A stretch of 64,000 nucleotides of DNA, from NCBI GenBank assembly GCA_003283905.1, contig QBXA01000002.1, positions 1 through 64,000 on the forward strand, given 5' to 3'. The stretch comes from Pelagibacteraceae bacterium AG-319-F18 (GTDB taxonomy: Bacteria > Pseudomonadota > Alphaproteobacteria > Pelagibacterales > Pelagibacteraceae). A program made the position numbers and the translations under genes. Within the stretch, counting starts at the first letter, position 1; each line of letters opens with the position of its first letter. Positions 56,973 through 64,000 of the stretch are shown one piece after another. The notes under the pieces were generated by a model that searched no databases, was not told the DNA's origin, and worked only from the letters and a program-made list of their open reading frames with translations.

Positions 56973-57858
56973 TTTGCTCAGAACTTATAACAGAATTTTG
57001 CTTTAACAATATTGATAATAAAGTTCCTATTTTTGATGCAAGATCTTTACGTTCAACAATTAAATCAACAAAACCTGTTTTTTCAACATATTCACTTTTT
57101 TGAAATCCTTCAGGTAATTCTTCTTTAACCGTTCCTTGAATTACGCGAGCCCCAGCGAATGCTACGAGGGCGTCGGGCTCTGCAATATGAATATCACCTA
57201 ACATTGCATAACTAGCGGTAATGCCGCCCGCAGTTGGATCCGTCAATACAACTATATAAGGAAGACCTGCGGCTTTAACCTCATTAATTGCAAGTGTCGT
57301 TCGGGTCATTTGCGATAATGAGATTAATGATTCTTGCATTTTCATTCCTCCCCCTGATGAGACCATCAATAAAGGTTGTTTATTTTCTATTGCATGTTGA
57401 GCGGCAAATAAAAAAGCTTCTCCTTCAGCAGCACCTATACTTGCACCCATAAAATCAAAGTCTGATGCGATTGCAGTAATTTTTATTTGATTGATAGATC
57501 CTTCTGCTATTACCATACTACATTCTAAGCCTGTTTTTTTACGAGCAGCTTTTAATCTCTCTTTGTATGGTTTAGAGTCTGTCCAGTTTAGAGGATCATC
57601 TTTTGGAATAGAGGTTTTAAATACTTCATAATTATTTTTACCGAATAAGATATCAAATCTTTGGCTAGGTTTAATTCGGTGATGTTTGTTACAATCAGGG
57701 CAAACCCATAAGTTTTGTTCTAAATCTTTTTTAAGAATGGGACCTCTACAACAACTAGTCCAGTCTGACTTAGCTATATCTTCTTTTGAAGCTCTTTCAT
57801 GAAAAGCAGTTTTAATTTTTTCTGAAGCCTTAATTATTTTTTGTAACCAATTAACCAT
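56926..57858 (-). CDS. accD: Acetyl-CoA carboxylase carboxyltransferase subunit beta
   Basis: A 310-residue crotonase-fold subunit that with AccA transfers carboxyl from biotin to acetyl-CoA, making malonyl-CoA. SSGGGMKMQESLISLSQM and LTDPTAGGITASYAMLGD form the active site. The N-terminal zinc ribbon is altered: the second half CPDC is intact, but the first is CC in TSCCRGP rather than CxxC. It lies between trpA and folC, the common alphaproteobacterial order. It ends by overlapping folC by 47 bases. Confidence 0.95.
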   Translation of the reverse strand: MVNWLQKIIKASEKIKTAFHERASKEDIAKSDWTSCCRGPILKKDLEQNLWVCPDCNKHHRIKPSQRFDILFGKNNYEVFKTSIPKDDPLNWTDSKPYKERLKAARKKTGLECSMVIAEGSINQIKITAIASDFDFMGASIGAAEGEAFLFAAQHAIENKQPLLMVSSGGGMKMQESLISLSQMTRTTLAINEVKAAGLPYIVVLTDPTAGGITASYAMLGDIHIAEPDALVAFAGARVIQGTVKEELPEGFQKSEYVEKTGFVDLIVERKDLASKIGTLLSILLKQNSVISSEQNETSEDSKSLTRAAS

Positions 57859-57859
57859 A

Positions 57860-58663
57860 TTATTTTAATTCTTCTGTAAAATTTTTCACTAAATTGCCTA
57901 AACTTTGTGGTAAATCTTTGTTCTCAATATTATCTTGAATATATTTTACAAATGCCGATCCAACAATAACGCCATTACAGCCACTATTAGCCATTTTTTT
58001 AGCATCTTCAGGACTCTTAATTCCAAATCCTGAACAAATCGGAATATCAGTTAAATTTCTAATTCTTTTTACAAAATTTGTAACATCAGCTTCATTTGCT
58101 GATTTAACTCCAGTTACGCCTGACACATTGACTTGATACAAAAATCCGGAAGCTATTTTAACAATATCTTTAAGTCTGTTGTCATCAGTAGTAGGGGCAA
58201 CTAATTTAATAAGTGATAATCCATTTTTATTTAGAGCTTCCCTTAGTTGATTTTCTTCTTTTAACTCATGAGGAGCATCGACAACTAAAACAGCATCAGC
58301 ACCTGCTACTTTAATATCGTCTACAAAGTTTGAAATAGGGTACTTGTATAAATTAGCAATATAACCCATCAATACAATTCCCACATCCTGATTGTATTCT
58401 CTAATATCCTTAACTAGCTTAATAATATCATTAAGATTATGACCATTACTTAATACATGATCGTGAGCAGCTTTAATAATAGGTCCTTCCGCAGATGCTT
58501 CTGATGTGCAGTAACCGATTTCCAAAATAGATACTCCATTATTAATGGCTTCCTTGATTAACTCTAAACTTATTTCTGGAGTGGGGTAACAGCCTACAAA
58601 ATAAGAAACTAATTTTGTTTTAGGAAGTTTTTCAGCAAAAATTTTTTTAAGTCTATCACTCAA
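57860..58663 (-). CDS. trpA: Tryptophan synthase alpha chain
   Basis: A 267-residue TIM-barrel subunit that cleaves indole-3-glycerol phosphate, passing indole to TrpB. The catalytic Glu region ISILEIGYCTSEASAEGPI, VLVVDAP and GVIVGSAFVKYI are visible. The frame runs back to 58717, deep inside trpB; a TTG at 58663 (SDRLKKIFAEK) gives the usual short N-terminus with an 8-base overlap and is preferred. The usual GDP of the early strand reads GCYPTPE here. accD follows after one base. Confidence 0.92.
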   Translation of the reverse strand: MSDRLKKIFAEKLPKTKLVSYFVGCYPTPEISLELIKEAINNGVSILEIGYCTSEASAEGPIIKAAHDHVLSNGHNLNDIIKLVKDIREYNQDVGIVLMGYIANLYKYPISNFVDDIKVAGADAVLVVDAPHELKEENQLREALNKNGLSLIKLVAPTTDDNRLKDIVKIASGFLYQVNVSGVTGVKSANEADVTNFVKRIRNLTDIPICSGFGIKSPEDAKKMANSGCNGVIVGSAFVKYIQDNIENKDLPQSLGNLVKNFTEELK

Positions 58664-59846
58664 AGTCTTTACCAATATGTTCTTGAATTGTATTAAGGTC
58701 CTTCTCGCCGGTCCCACATAGGTTCAAACAAATAAGATAATCTTTAGGTTTATTCTTTGCTTGTTTTATTAATTCAGCTGCACCAGCCATTGGCTCAAGC
58801 GCACTACAAATTCCTTCAGTTGAAGCTATAAGCTTATAAGCCTCTAAAATTTCTTTATCAGTTGCACTTGTATATTTAACAACACCTTGATCTTTTAAAA
58901 ATGCATGTTGAGGGCCAACGCTAAAGTATTGAATACCCGCTCCTAGAGATGAGCCACCTAAAGATTTAGATCCATCATCTGTTTGAAGCATATACGTTTT
59001 CATCCCTTGCATAATTCCTGGTGTACCATTTGATAGTGCAGCAGTTTCAGCAGCCTCTACACCTATCTTAATAATTTCTGGTTCATCTAAAAATTCATGA
59101 ATCATACCAATTAAGTTACTTCCACCGCCACAACACGCGATTAACATATTAGGCAATCTTCCTTCTTGTTCCATTGACTGTTCTCTAATTTCTCTTCCAA
59201 TTACACTTTGAGCAAATTGAACAATTCTTGGATAGGGTGCGCTAGAAACAGCAGAACCACATATGTATGCATAGTCTGGATTACTTGAAAAAGTTTTGAT
59301 AGCTTCTGTAATAGCTTCTTTTAATGTCCCAGGTACACTTTTTAATTCTGCTCCATAGTGTTTAGCTTTGATTATATTTTGGTTTACCCTAGCTATATCT
59401 ATATCACCCATCACGCCGGTTAGAGGCATGCCAAATTTAGCAGCAACTGCAGCTGTAGCTGAAAAATGTTGTCCAGCTCCTGACTCACAGATTAATGCTT
59501 TTTTACCCATTCTTTTTGCTAATAATACTTGAAACAATGAGTTGGTCACCTTATGGCTTAAAGTGTGATTAAGATGTTCTCTTTTAAATAAAATTTTTGC
59601 ACCACCTAATTTCTTTGTAAGATTTTCTGCATAGTATAGCGGGGAAGGTCTACCAATATAATGCTTACAGTGATAATTAAATTCATCTAAAAAACTTTGA
59701 TCTTTGATTGCATCTTCAAAGCCTTGGTTTAACTCATGCAAAACGGGCATAAGTGTTTCGCCAACTGCCATTCCACCCATAGCAGAGTTACCCTCGCCAA
59801 AATAACCTAACTCATTAGGGCCTGTTTTATATGAATTTTTTGTCAT
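58656..59846 (-). CDS. trpB: Tryptophan synthase beta chain
   Basis: A 396-residue PLP enzyme that joins indole to serine. The PLP lysine is in LNHTLSHKVTNSLFQ, the phosphate loop is CCGGGSNLIG, and the catalytic Glu region is ICESGAGQHFSATAAV. It is preceded by trpF with a 9-base gap and overlaps trpA by eight bases. The length is normal. trpB and trpA form the classic two-subunit channelling complex. Confidence 0.97.
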   Translation of the reverse strand: MTKNSYKTGPNELGYFGEGNSAMGGMAVGETLMPVLHELNQGFEDAIKDQSFLDEFNYHCKHYIGRPSPLYYAENLTKKLGGAKILFKREHLNHTLSHKVTNSLFQVLLAKRMGKKALICESGAGQHFSATAAVAAKFGMPLTGVMGDIDIARVNQNIIKAKHYGAELKSVPGTLKEAITEAIKTFSSNPDYAYICGSAVSSAPYPRIVQFAQSVIGREIREQSMEQEGRLPNMLIACCGGGSNLIGMIHEFLDEPEIIKIGVEAAETAALSNGTPGIMQGMKTYMLQTDDGSKSLGGSSLGAGIQYFSVGPQHAFLKDQGVVKYTSATDKEILEAYKLIASTEGICSALEPMAGAAELIKQAKNKPKDYLICLNLCGTGEKDLNTIQEHIGKDFE

Positions 59847-59855
59847 AGATAATTT

Positions 59856-60479
59856 TTAAGAACTTATATTATGGACTGTATTTAAAAACTTATCAATTTT
59901 ATTTATATCTTTAACACCTTTTTTAGACTCTAAATTACCACTGACATCTATTAAAAAAGGCTTATCCTTAAAATTATTTAAATCATCAGTTTTGATATCG
60001 CCAGCTACCATAATTGGCTTTGAACTATTTACATTATCTAAAAAATTATGATTAAAAGACTCTGTTTTTTCATAACCTTTAGAGTCAAAAAGCAATATGT
60101 CTGCAATATCTTCAAAAGCTTCATGCTTATTGACGTCATCTTGATTAGATACTGTAAGAACTGAAATAATTTTTTTATTATACTTTTGCTTAATTTTTTT
60201 TATTTCTTCAGGTTTACAGTCATAAATTTGATAATAATCAAAAGGCAGATGTTTAATTTCTTCTAAAATATCTTCATCAGGTTTTACAAGTACTGCTACA
60301 AAATTAGATTTTTTTTTATCTAATGTTAATAGTTCGTTTAGTTTTTCAACCTCAACATATCTTGAGCTTTTTTTATAATTACAAATGAAACCAATAAATT
60401 GAGGTGGGTAGGGATGATTGATTATAAAATTAAGAGTATTGAGATCTGAAATCCCACAGATTTTAGACCCCTTAATCAT
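59856..60479 (-). CDS. trpF: Phosphoribosylanthranilate isomerase
   Basis: A 207-residue TIM-barrel isomerase in tryptophan synthesis. The N-terminal catalytic Cys is in KICGISDLNTL, and the C-terminal ADILLFDSKG and LIDVSGNLESKKGVKD complete the phosphate-binding site. GDIKTDDL is slightly unlike the usual GGL. It overlaps the pyrF stop by four bases (ATGA). It is the first trp gene here; trpD, trpC and trpE are not in the window. Confidence 0.92.
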   Translation of the reverse strand: MIKGSKICGISDLNTLNFIINHPYPPQFIGFICNYKKSSRYVEVEKLNELLTLDKKKSNFVAVLVKPDEDILEEIKHLPFDYYQIYDCKPEEIKKIKQKYNKKIISVLTVSNQDDVNKHEAFEDIADILLFDSKGYEKTESFNHNFLDNVNSSKPIMVAGDIKTDDLNNFKDKPFLIDVSGNLESKKGVKDINKIDKFLNTVHNISS

Positions 60480-61168
60480 TTATTTAAATGGTTAATTAAT
60501 CTTTTAACATTGTTTTTGATATTTCCTTTAATTAAGGATCTTCCCATTACGATTCCAGATACTTTATTTTTAAAAGCATCATTAGGGTTCATTATTCTTG
60601 ATTGATCGTTAGCATTATCTCCAGGTAGTCTTATTCCAGGAGTTACAATAAATAAGTTTTTATATTTTTTTCTAACCAATTTTGCTTCTTGTGCAGAACA
60701 CACAATACCATCACAACCTGATTTTTTTATTAGATCAGCTTGCTTTAATACTAATTGTTGTATGGACTTTGTGTGTCCTATTTCTTTAAGCGATTTATTA
60801 TTAAGGCTTGTGAGAATTGTTACAGCAAGCACTTTTAAATCTTTATTGATTGATTTAGCTTTCTTTTTAATAGCCTTTAACATTTCAAGACCACCATTTG
60901 CATGGACGGTTATATATTTACATTTTTTTAGATCTTTTAAACTATCTACGGCAGATAATGCTGTTTGTGGAATATCGTTAATTTTTAGATCAAGCCAAAA
61001 ATCTTTTTTAAAATTTTCTAAAAATTTTCTTCCATTTTTAGAGTAAAAAAATTGTAAGCCAAATTTTGGAACAACTTTGAGTTTATTTGTCTGTGTTTGT
61101 TTTATTATTTTTTTTATTTCACTTAAATTGGAAGTATCACAAGCAACAAAAATGTTTTTATGTTTCAT
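60476..61168 (-). CDS. pyrF: Orotidine 5'-phosphate decarboxylase
   Basis: A 230-residue TIM-barrel enzyme converting OMP to UMP. The catalytic cluster is in FWLDLKINDIPQTA (the DxKxxDIP motif with N replacing the first lysine-adjacent residue, typical DLKLHDIPNTV), VTPGIRLPGD closes the phosphate site, and CDGIVCSAQEA is conserved. It overlaps the ihfB stop by 11 bases and trpF by four. The DIP loop retains the lysine and aspartate. Confidence 0.94.
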   Translation of the reverse strand: MKHKNIFVACDTSNLSEIKKIIKQTQTNKLKVVPKFGLQFFYSKNGRKFLENFKKDFWLDLKINDIPQTALSAVDSLKDLKKCKYITVHANGGLEMLKAIKKKAKSINKDLKVLAVTILTSLNNKSLKEIGHTKSIQQLVLKQADLIKKSGCDGIVCSAQEAKLVRKKYKNLFIVTPGIRLPGDNANDQSRIMNPNDAFKNKVSGIVMGRSLIKGNIKNNVKRLINHLNK

Positions 61169-61448
61169 CGTTTAATTTTTTAAACAAGTCTTTTGACATT
61201 TTAAAGTGAATTGTTTTTTTTTGAGGCGTGTTTACCTTCTCGCCGGTTTTGGGGTTTCTACTGATCCGAGCATTTTGAATATTTGTTGAAAATACACCAA
61301 AACCTCTAAGTTCTACTCGATCTCCTCTCTTTAGAGCTCTTTTAATTTCATTTAAAATTATATTGGTAAATTTCTCGAGATCTTTTTTAAGAAAATTGGG
61401 ATAGTTTTTGGAGAGTTGTTTTAAAAGCTTTGATTTTACAATAGCCAA
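61158..61448 (-). CDS. ihfB: Integration host factor beta subunit / HU-like protein
   Basis: A 96-residue DNA-bending protein of the HU/IHF family. It has RGDRVELRGFGVFS and ARISRNPKTGEKVNTP, the beta-arm with the Pro that intercalates into DNA. Position after rpsA and wording match IHF-beta rather than HU. It would bind with IHF-alpha, which is not in the window. It follows rpsA by 14 bases and overlaps pyrF by 11. Confidence 0.9.
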   Translation of the reverse strand: MAIVKSKLLKQLSKNYPNFLKKDLEKFTNIILNEIKRALKRGDRVELRGFGVFSTNIQNARISRNPKTGEKVNTPQKKTIHFKMSKDLFKKLNDET

Positions 61449-61462
61449 TTTAAATCTTCTGT

Positions 61463-63190
61463 TTATTCTTTATCTTTATCTTTTTTTTTTAAATCTTCAG
61501 AAAGTGATGAGAATGGTAAGTTTTTACCTGAACCTTCAGATCCATATTTATCTAAAGCTTCTTTTTTCTCAATTTCTTCTAATAGTTTAATACTTAAAGC
61601 TACTTTTCTCTTATCTAAATCAAGGTCAGCTATTACACAGTCAAGTTTTTCTCCACCTGTCCATCTGCTTGGTCTAGCATCAGCAGCATTAATTGCGATT
61701 GCTGACTTTTTAATTTGGAAATCCATTTCACAACCTTCAGGTCTAACTGTTAAACCTTTATTGTCAGTAGATATAACTTTAACTGTAATTGTTTGGTTTT
61801 TAGATTTATCTTTAAACCAATCAAAAGGATCAGCTTGAGTTTGTCTTAGACCAACTCTTATCTTTTGTTCTGAAACTTTTACCTCAAGTACTTTAACTTT
61901 AATTTTATCACCTTTTTTATATTTCTCTAATTCTTCTTCACCATTGTTAAGATAAGTTAAATCATTGCAATGTAAAAAAGCTTCTACATCTAAATCCTCA
62001 ACTTTTACAAATAATGAATATTCGTTTTTATTAACAATTTCTCCCTCAACAATTGTTCCAACAGGATATTTTTTTTCAAATGTTTCAAATGGATTGTCTT
62101 GAGTTAATCTATGTGAAATTGCTACACGTCTTTTTTCTTTATCGATTTCAGTAATTATACAATTTATCTCATCACCAATCTTAAACATTTTTTTAGCTGA
62201 AATATTTTTCTTAGTCCAACTTAGTTCACTTGAGTGAAGTAAAGTTGTAAGTCCTGGTTCTAATTCACAGAATGCGCCAAAGTCCATTAATTTTACAACT
62301 TTCACTTTATAAATTTTATTTAATTCGTAGTTTTCAATATGTTCAAAAGGATCAGGTGATAATTGTTTTACAGAGCATCCAACTTGTAGTTTTTCATTAT
62401 CTACAGTGATTACTTTTAAGTCATGTTTCTCACCAATGTTAAAAACTTCATCAGGATGATTAACTCTTGAATAAGAAATTTCCTGTAAGTGAACTAAAAC
62501 ATCTAATTCGCCATTTACGTTAAAGAAACATCCAAAAGAGCTATAACCTTTAACTTCAGCACCTTTAATAATATCTCCAACTTTGTATTTTTCTACAATT
62601 TTAGCTTTATCTTCTTTTTTAAATGATGAAATTATTTCTCTTCGTGAGACACAAGCATTTCCTCTAACTTTATCTAATTTTATTAAAGCGAATTTTTGAG
62701 GTTCATTCATTAAATGGCTAATATCTTTTAATGGTTTGTCACTTATTTGTGACCCAGGTAAAAACATAAGAGAACCTGTATCTATGTGTTCAACAATACA
62801 TCCACCCTTACATTTTGATGTAATTTTACCCATGATTGGTTCATTTTTTTCGTAAGCTTCAACAAGTTTGTCCCAACCTTTAATTTTTTGAGCTTTGTTA
62901 GCAGAAACTAGCACTTCTCCATGTTTATCCTCAATTTTTTCTAATAATACTGGAATTATTTCACCTATTTTTATTTTTTCTCCAAGACCCATGCTTTTTA
63001 ATTCATTAACATCAAGTACTGGTTCACTCTTTAAGCCCTCAACAAATAAGAAAACGAATTTTTCTGTTATTTTATTAATCTTACCCTCTATTATTTTTCC
63101 TTCTTCAATTCGGATTTTAGAGAGTTGACTATTAAGTAGTTTTTCGAATTCTTGTGATGCTGGATTTGATAGGTCTTTATAAATTTCCAT
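61463..63190 (-). CDS. rpsA: 30S ribosomal protein S1
   Basis: A 575-residue protein with six S1 (OB-fold) repeats beginning near residues 30, 115, 200, 285, 370 and 460. Recognisable starts include GKINKITEKFVFLFVEG, GAEVKGYSSFGCFFNV and VKVVKLMDFGAFCELEPG. It recruits mRNA to the small subunit, which matters in a genome with few Shine-Dalgarno sites. It overlaps the cmk stop by one base and lies upstream of ihfB, as in most proteobacteria. Confidence 0.97.
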   Translation of the reverse strand: MEIYKDLSNPASQEFEKLLNSQLSKIRIEEGKIIEGKINKITEKFVFLFVEGLKSEPVLDVNELKSMGLGEKIKIGEIIPVLLEKIEDKHGEVLVSANKAQKIKGWDKLVEAYEKNEPIMGKITSKCKGGCIVEHIDTGSLMFLPGSQISDKPLKDISHLMNEPQKFALIKLDKVRGNACVSRREIISSFKKEDKAKIVEKYKVGDIIKGAEVKGYSSFGCFFNVNGELDVLVHLQEISYSRVNHPDEVFNIGEKHDLKVITVDNEKLQVGCSVKQLSPDPFEHIENYELNKIYKVKVVKLMDFGAFCELEPGLTTLLHSSELSWTKKNISAKKMFKIGDEINCIITEIDKEKRRVAISHRLTQDNPFETFEKKYPVGTIVEGEIVNKNEYSLFVKVEDLDVEAFLHCNDLTYLNNGEEELEKYKKGDKIKVKVLEVKVSEQKIRVGLRQTQADPFDWFKDKSKNQTITVKVISTDNKGLTVRPEGCEMDFQIKKSAIAINAADARPSRWTGGEKLDCVIADLDLDKRKVALSIKLLEEIEKKEALDKYGSEGSGKNLPFSSLSEDLKKKDKDKE

Positions 63191-63846
63191 TAATTATTAA
63201 TTTTCCTGTCTATAATTTTTTTTATTTTTAAAAAACAGGCTCTTTTAGTAAGTTTCGATGTATTTAGCAACACTGAATCTTTAGTTTTCTTTAAGGGTGA
63301 TATTTTTCTATTATAGTCACTTTTATCACGTTTTTTGATGCTTTTTAGCACTTCTTGAAAGGAAATTTTTTTCTTTAGACTTTTTAGCTCATTATATCTT
63401 CTAAGAGCTCTTGTTTTTACATTTGCTGTTATAAAAAATTTAAAATCTGCATCAGGTACAATATTGTAAGTGATATCTCTTCCATCGAGACAGGATCCTT
63501 TATAACTCTTTGGAGGATTATAGGCAAAATTTAACTGAAAAGAATGGACAAGTTTTCTTGTATTTTTTACTTTCGATATAATTGACGCTTCTGTTCCAAC
63601 TTCATCTGACAGTAGACCTTTATTTGCAAGATCTTTTACTTTCAAGGTTTTAATTTTAGATTTGATGAAATTTTGATTAAATTTTTTTGGAAACTTTATT
63701 TTTAGATAAGCAATCATTCTATAAATTTTTCCAGTATCTAAATAAAAAAGATTGTAATGTTTAGAAATTGCCTTTGCTAACGTCCCAGCTCCTGCGGCAG
63801 CTGGGGAATCAATTGCAATTTTAATAATATCTTTTCTTTTAATCAT
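63190..63846 (-). CDS. cmk: Cytidylate kinase
   Basis: A 218-residue P-loop kinase for CMP and dCMP. The P-loop is IDSPAAAGAGTLAKAI, slightly unlike the usual GPxxSGKGT (Ala and Ala-Gly replace Ser-Gly-Lys), so the lysine of the Walker A motif is absent. The NMP-binding YLDTGKIYRMIA and CLDGRDITYNIVPDADFKFFI segments are normal. It overlaps aroA and rpsA by one base each. The order aroA-cmk-rpsA is conserved. The P-loop change deserves a check. Confidence 0.93.
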   Translation of the reverse strand: MIKRKDIIKIAIDSPAAAGAGTLAKAISKHYNLFYLDTGKIYRMIAYLKIKFPKKFNQNFIKSKIKTLKVKDLANKGLLSDEVGTEASIISKVKNTRKLVHSFQLNFAYNPPKSYKGSCLDGRDITYNIVPDADFKFFITANVKTRALRRYNELKSLKKKISFQEVLKSIKKRDKSDYNRKISPLKKTKDSVLLNTSKLTKRACFLKIKKIIDRKINN

Positions 63847-64000
63847 TATTTTTTTAAATCATCTATTATATTTAAGAATTTAGGAAAAGAAGTTTTTATA
63901 GAGTCTTTATCATGTATATTCCAAGTTCCACCAAAAGTTAAGGCTGCTATTACACTTGTCATAAAAACTCGATGATCTTTTAAATAATCTTTAATAATAA
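63846..64000 (-). CDS. aroA: 3-Phosphoshikimate 1-carboxyvinyltransferase, C-terminal end (rest outside window)
   Basis: The last ~51 codons of EPSP synthase, on the minus strand and running off the window. KDHRVFMTSVIAALTFGG, then DKDSIKTSFPKFLNIIDDL, matches the family's C-terminal DHR and SFP..F motifs. The TAA shares one base with the cmk start (TAATG). This is the sixth shikimate-pathway step; aroB and aroK are at 21298-22903. Only this tail can be assessed. Confidence 0.9.
   Translation of the reverse strand, partial: IIKDYLKDHRVFMTSVIAALTFGGTWNIHDKDSIKTSFPKFLNIIDDLKK

Overview
The window looks like a stretch of chromosome from a streamlined marine alphaproteobacterium of the SAR11 clade (Pelagibacterales). 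This is inferred from very AT-rich DNA, one- to few-base gene spacings with many start/stop overlaps, and typical alphaproteobacterial blocks: rpmH-rnpA-yidD-yidC, murA-DUF2948-hisD-infA, trpF-trpB-trpA-accD-folC, aroA-cmk-rpsA-ihfB-pyrF, a RegB-type kinase, and BolA beside a J-domain protein with CobS/CobT. No insertion sequence, prophage, CRISPR array or rRNA was seen. No gene-free stretch exceeds 300 bases. The longest gaps, at 14144-14395 and 39843-40067, hold tRNA genes, terminators and a candidate small RNA.

Layout: 1-1816 is the 3' part of gltB, followed by a convergent alpha/beta hydrolase. 2599-13232 (+) is a translation block: glycosyltransferase, thrS, infC, rpmI, rplT, pheS, pheT, lepA, glycosyltransferase. 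A GT17 glycosyltransferase (-) and tRNA-Ser follow. 14396-17739 (+) holds gyrB and a RegB-type redox kinase. 17736-21027 (-) holds cobT, cobS and a J-domain protein, divergent from bolA. aroB-aroK (-) is followed by two SAR11-type hypothetical genes and def-fmt-truA (+). A long minus-strand operon runs from rpmH (34468) down to 27068: rpmH, rnpA, yidD, yidC, argB, a HAD nucleotidase, dapD, dapE, an HDAC-family deacylase and a SET-domain protein. A TVP38-type membrane protein and an aberrant tRNA-Thr(GGT) precede a plus-strand operon: two tiny basic proteins, dcd, murA, DUF2948, hisD, infA, tRNA-Phe, then a cold-shock gene. tRNA-His lies 7 bases before hisS, which is followed by hisZ and hisG.

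43249-55323 is the most unusual part and is dense in DNA-processing enzymes. One tightly overlapping minus-strand operon carries a divergent sigma-32-like factor, an odd Ser/Arg-rich protein, a NurA-like nuclease, a HerA-like hexameric ATPase and four or five small proteins. Next is a two-gene module of an ABC-type AAA ATPase with a DUF3696-like C-terminus and an unknown partner. Then a plus-strand cluster carries RmuC, a PD-(D/E)XK exonuclease closely resembling mitochondrial MGME1, and exonuclease I. This may be a repair/end-processing centre, a defence locus, or both. The rest (55390-64000) is housekeeping: thioredoxin, then folC, accD, trpA, trpB, trpF, pyrF, ihfB, rpsA, cmk and partial aroA, all on the minus strand.

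Best candidates for new biology: the sigma-NurA-HerA operon, the AAA/DUF3696 pair, the MGME1-like/ExoI pair, the adjacent SET and HDAC genes, the tRNA-Thr with an abnormal T-loop, and a candidate small RNA at 39960-40020. All calls come from reading the sequence; no database search was run.
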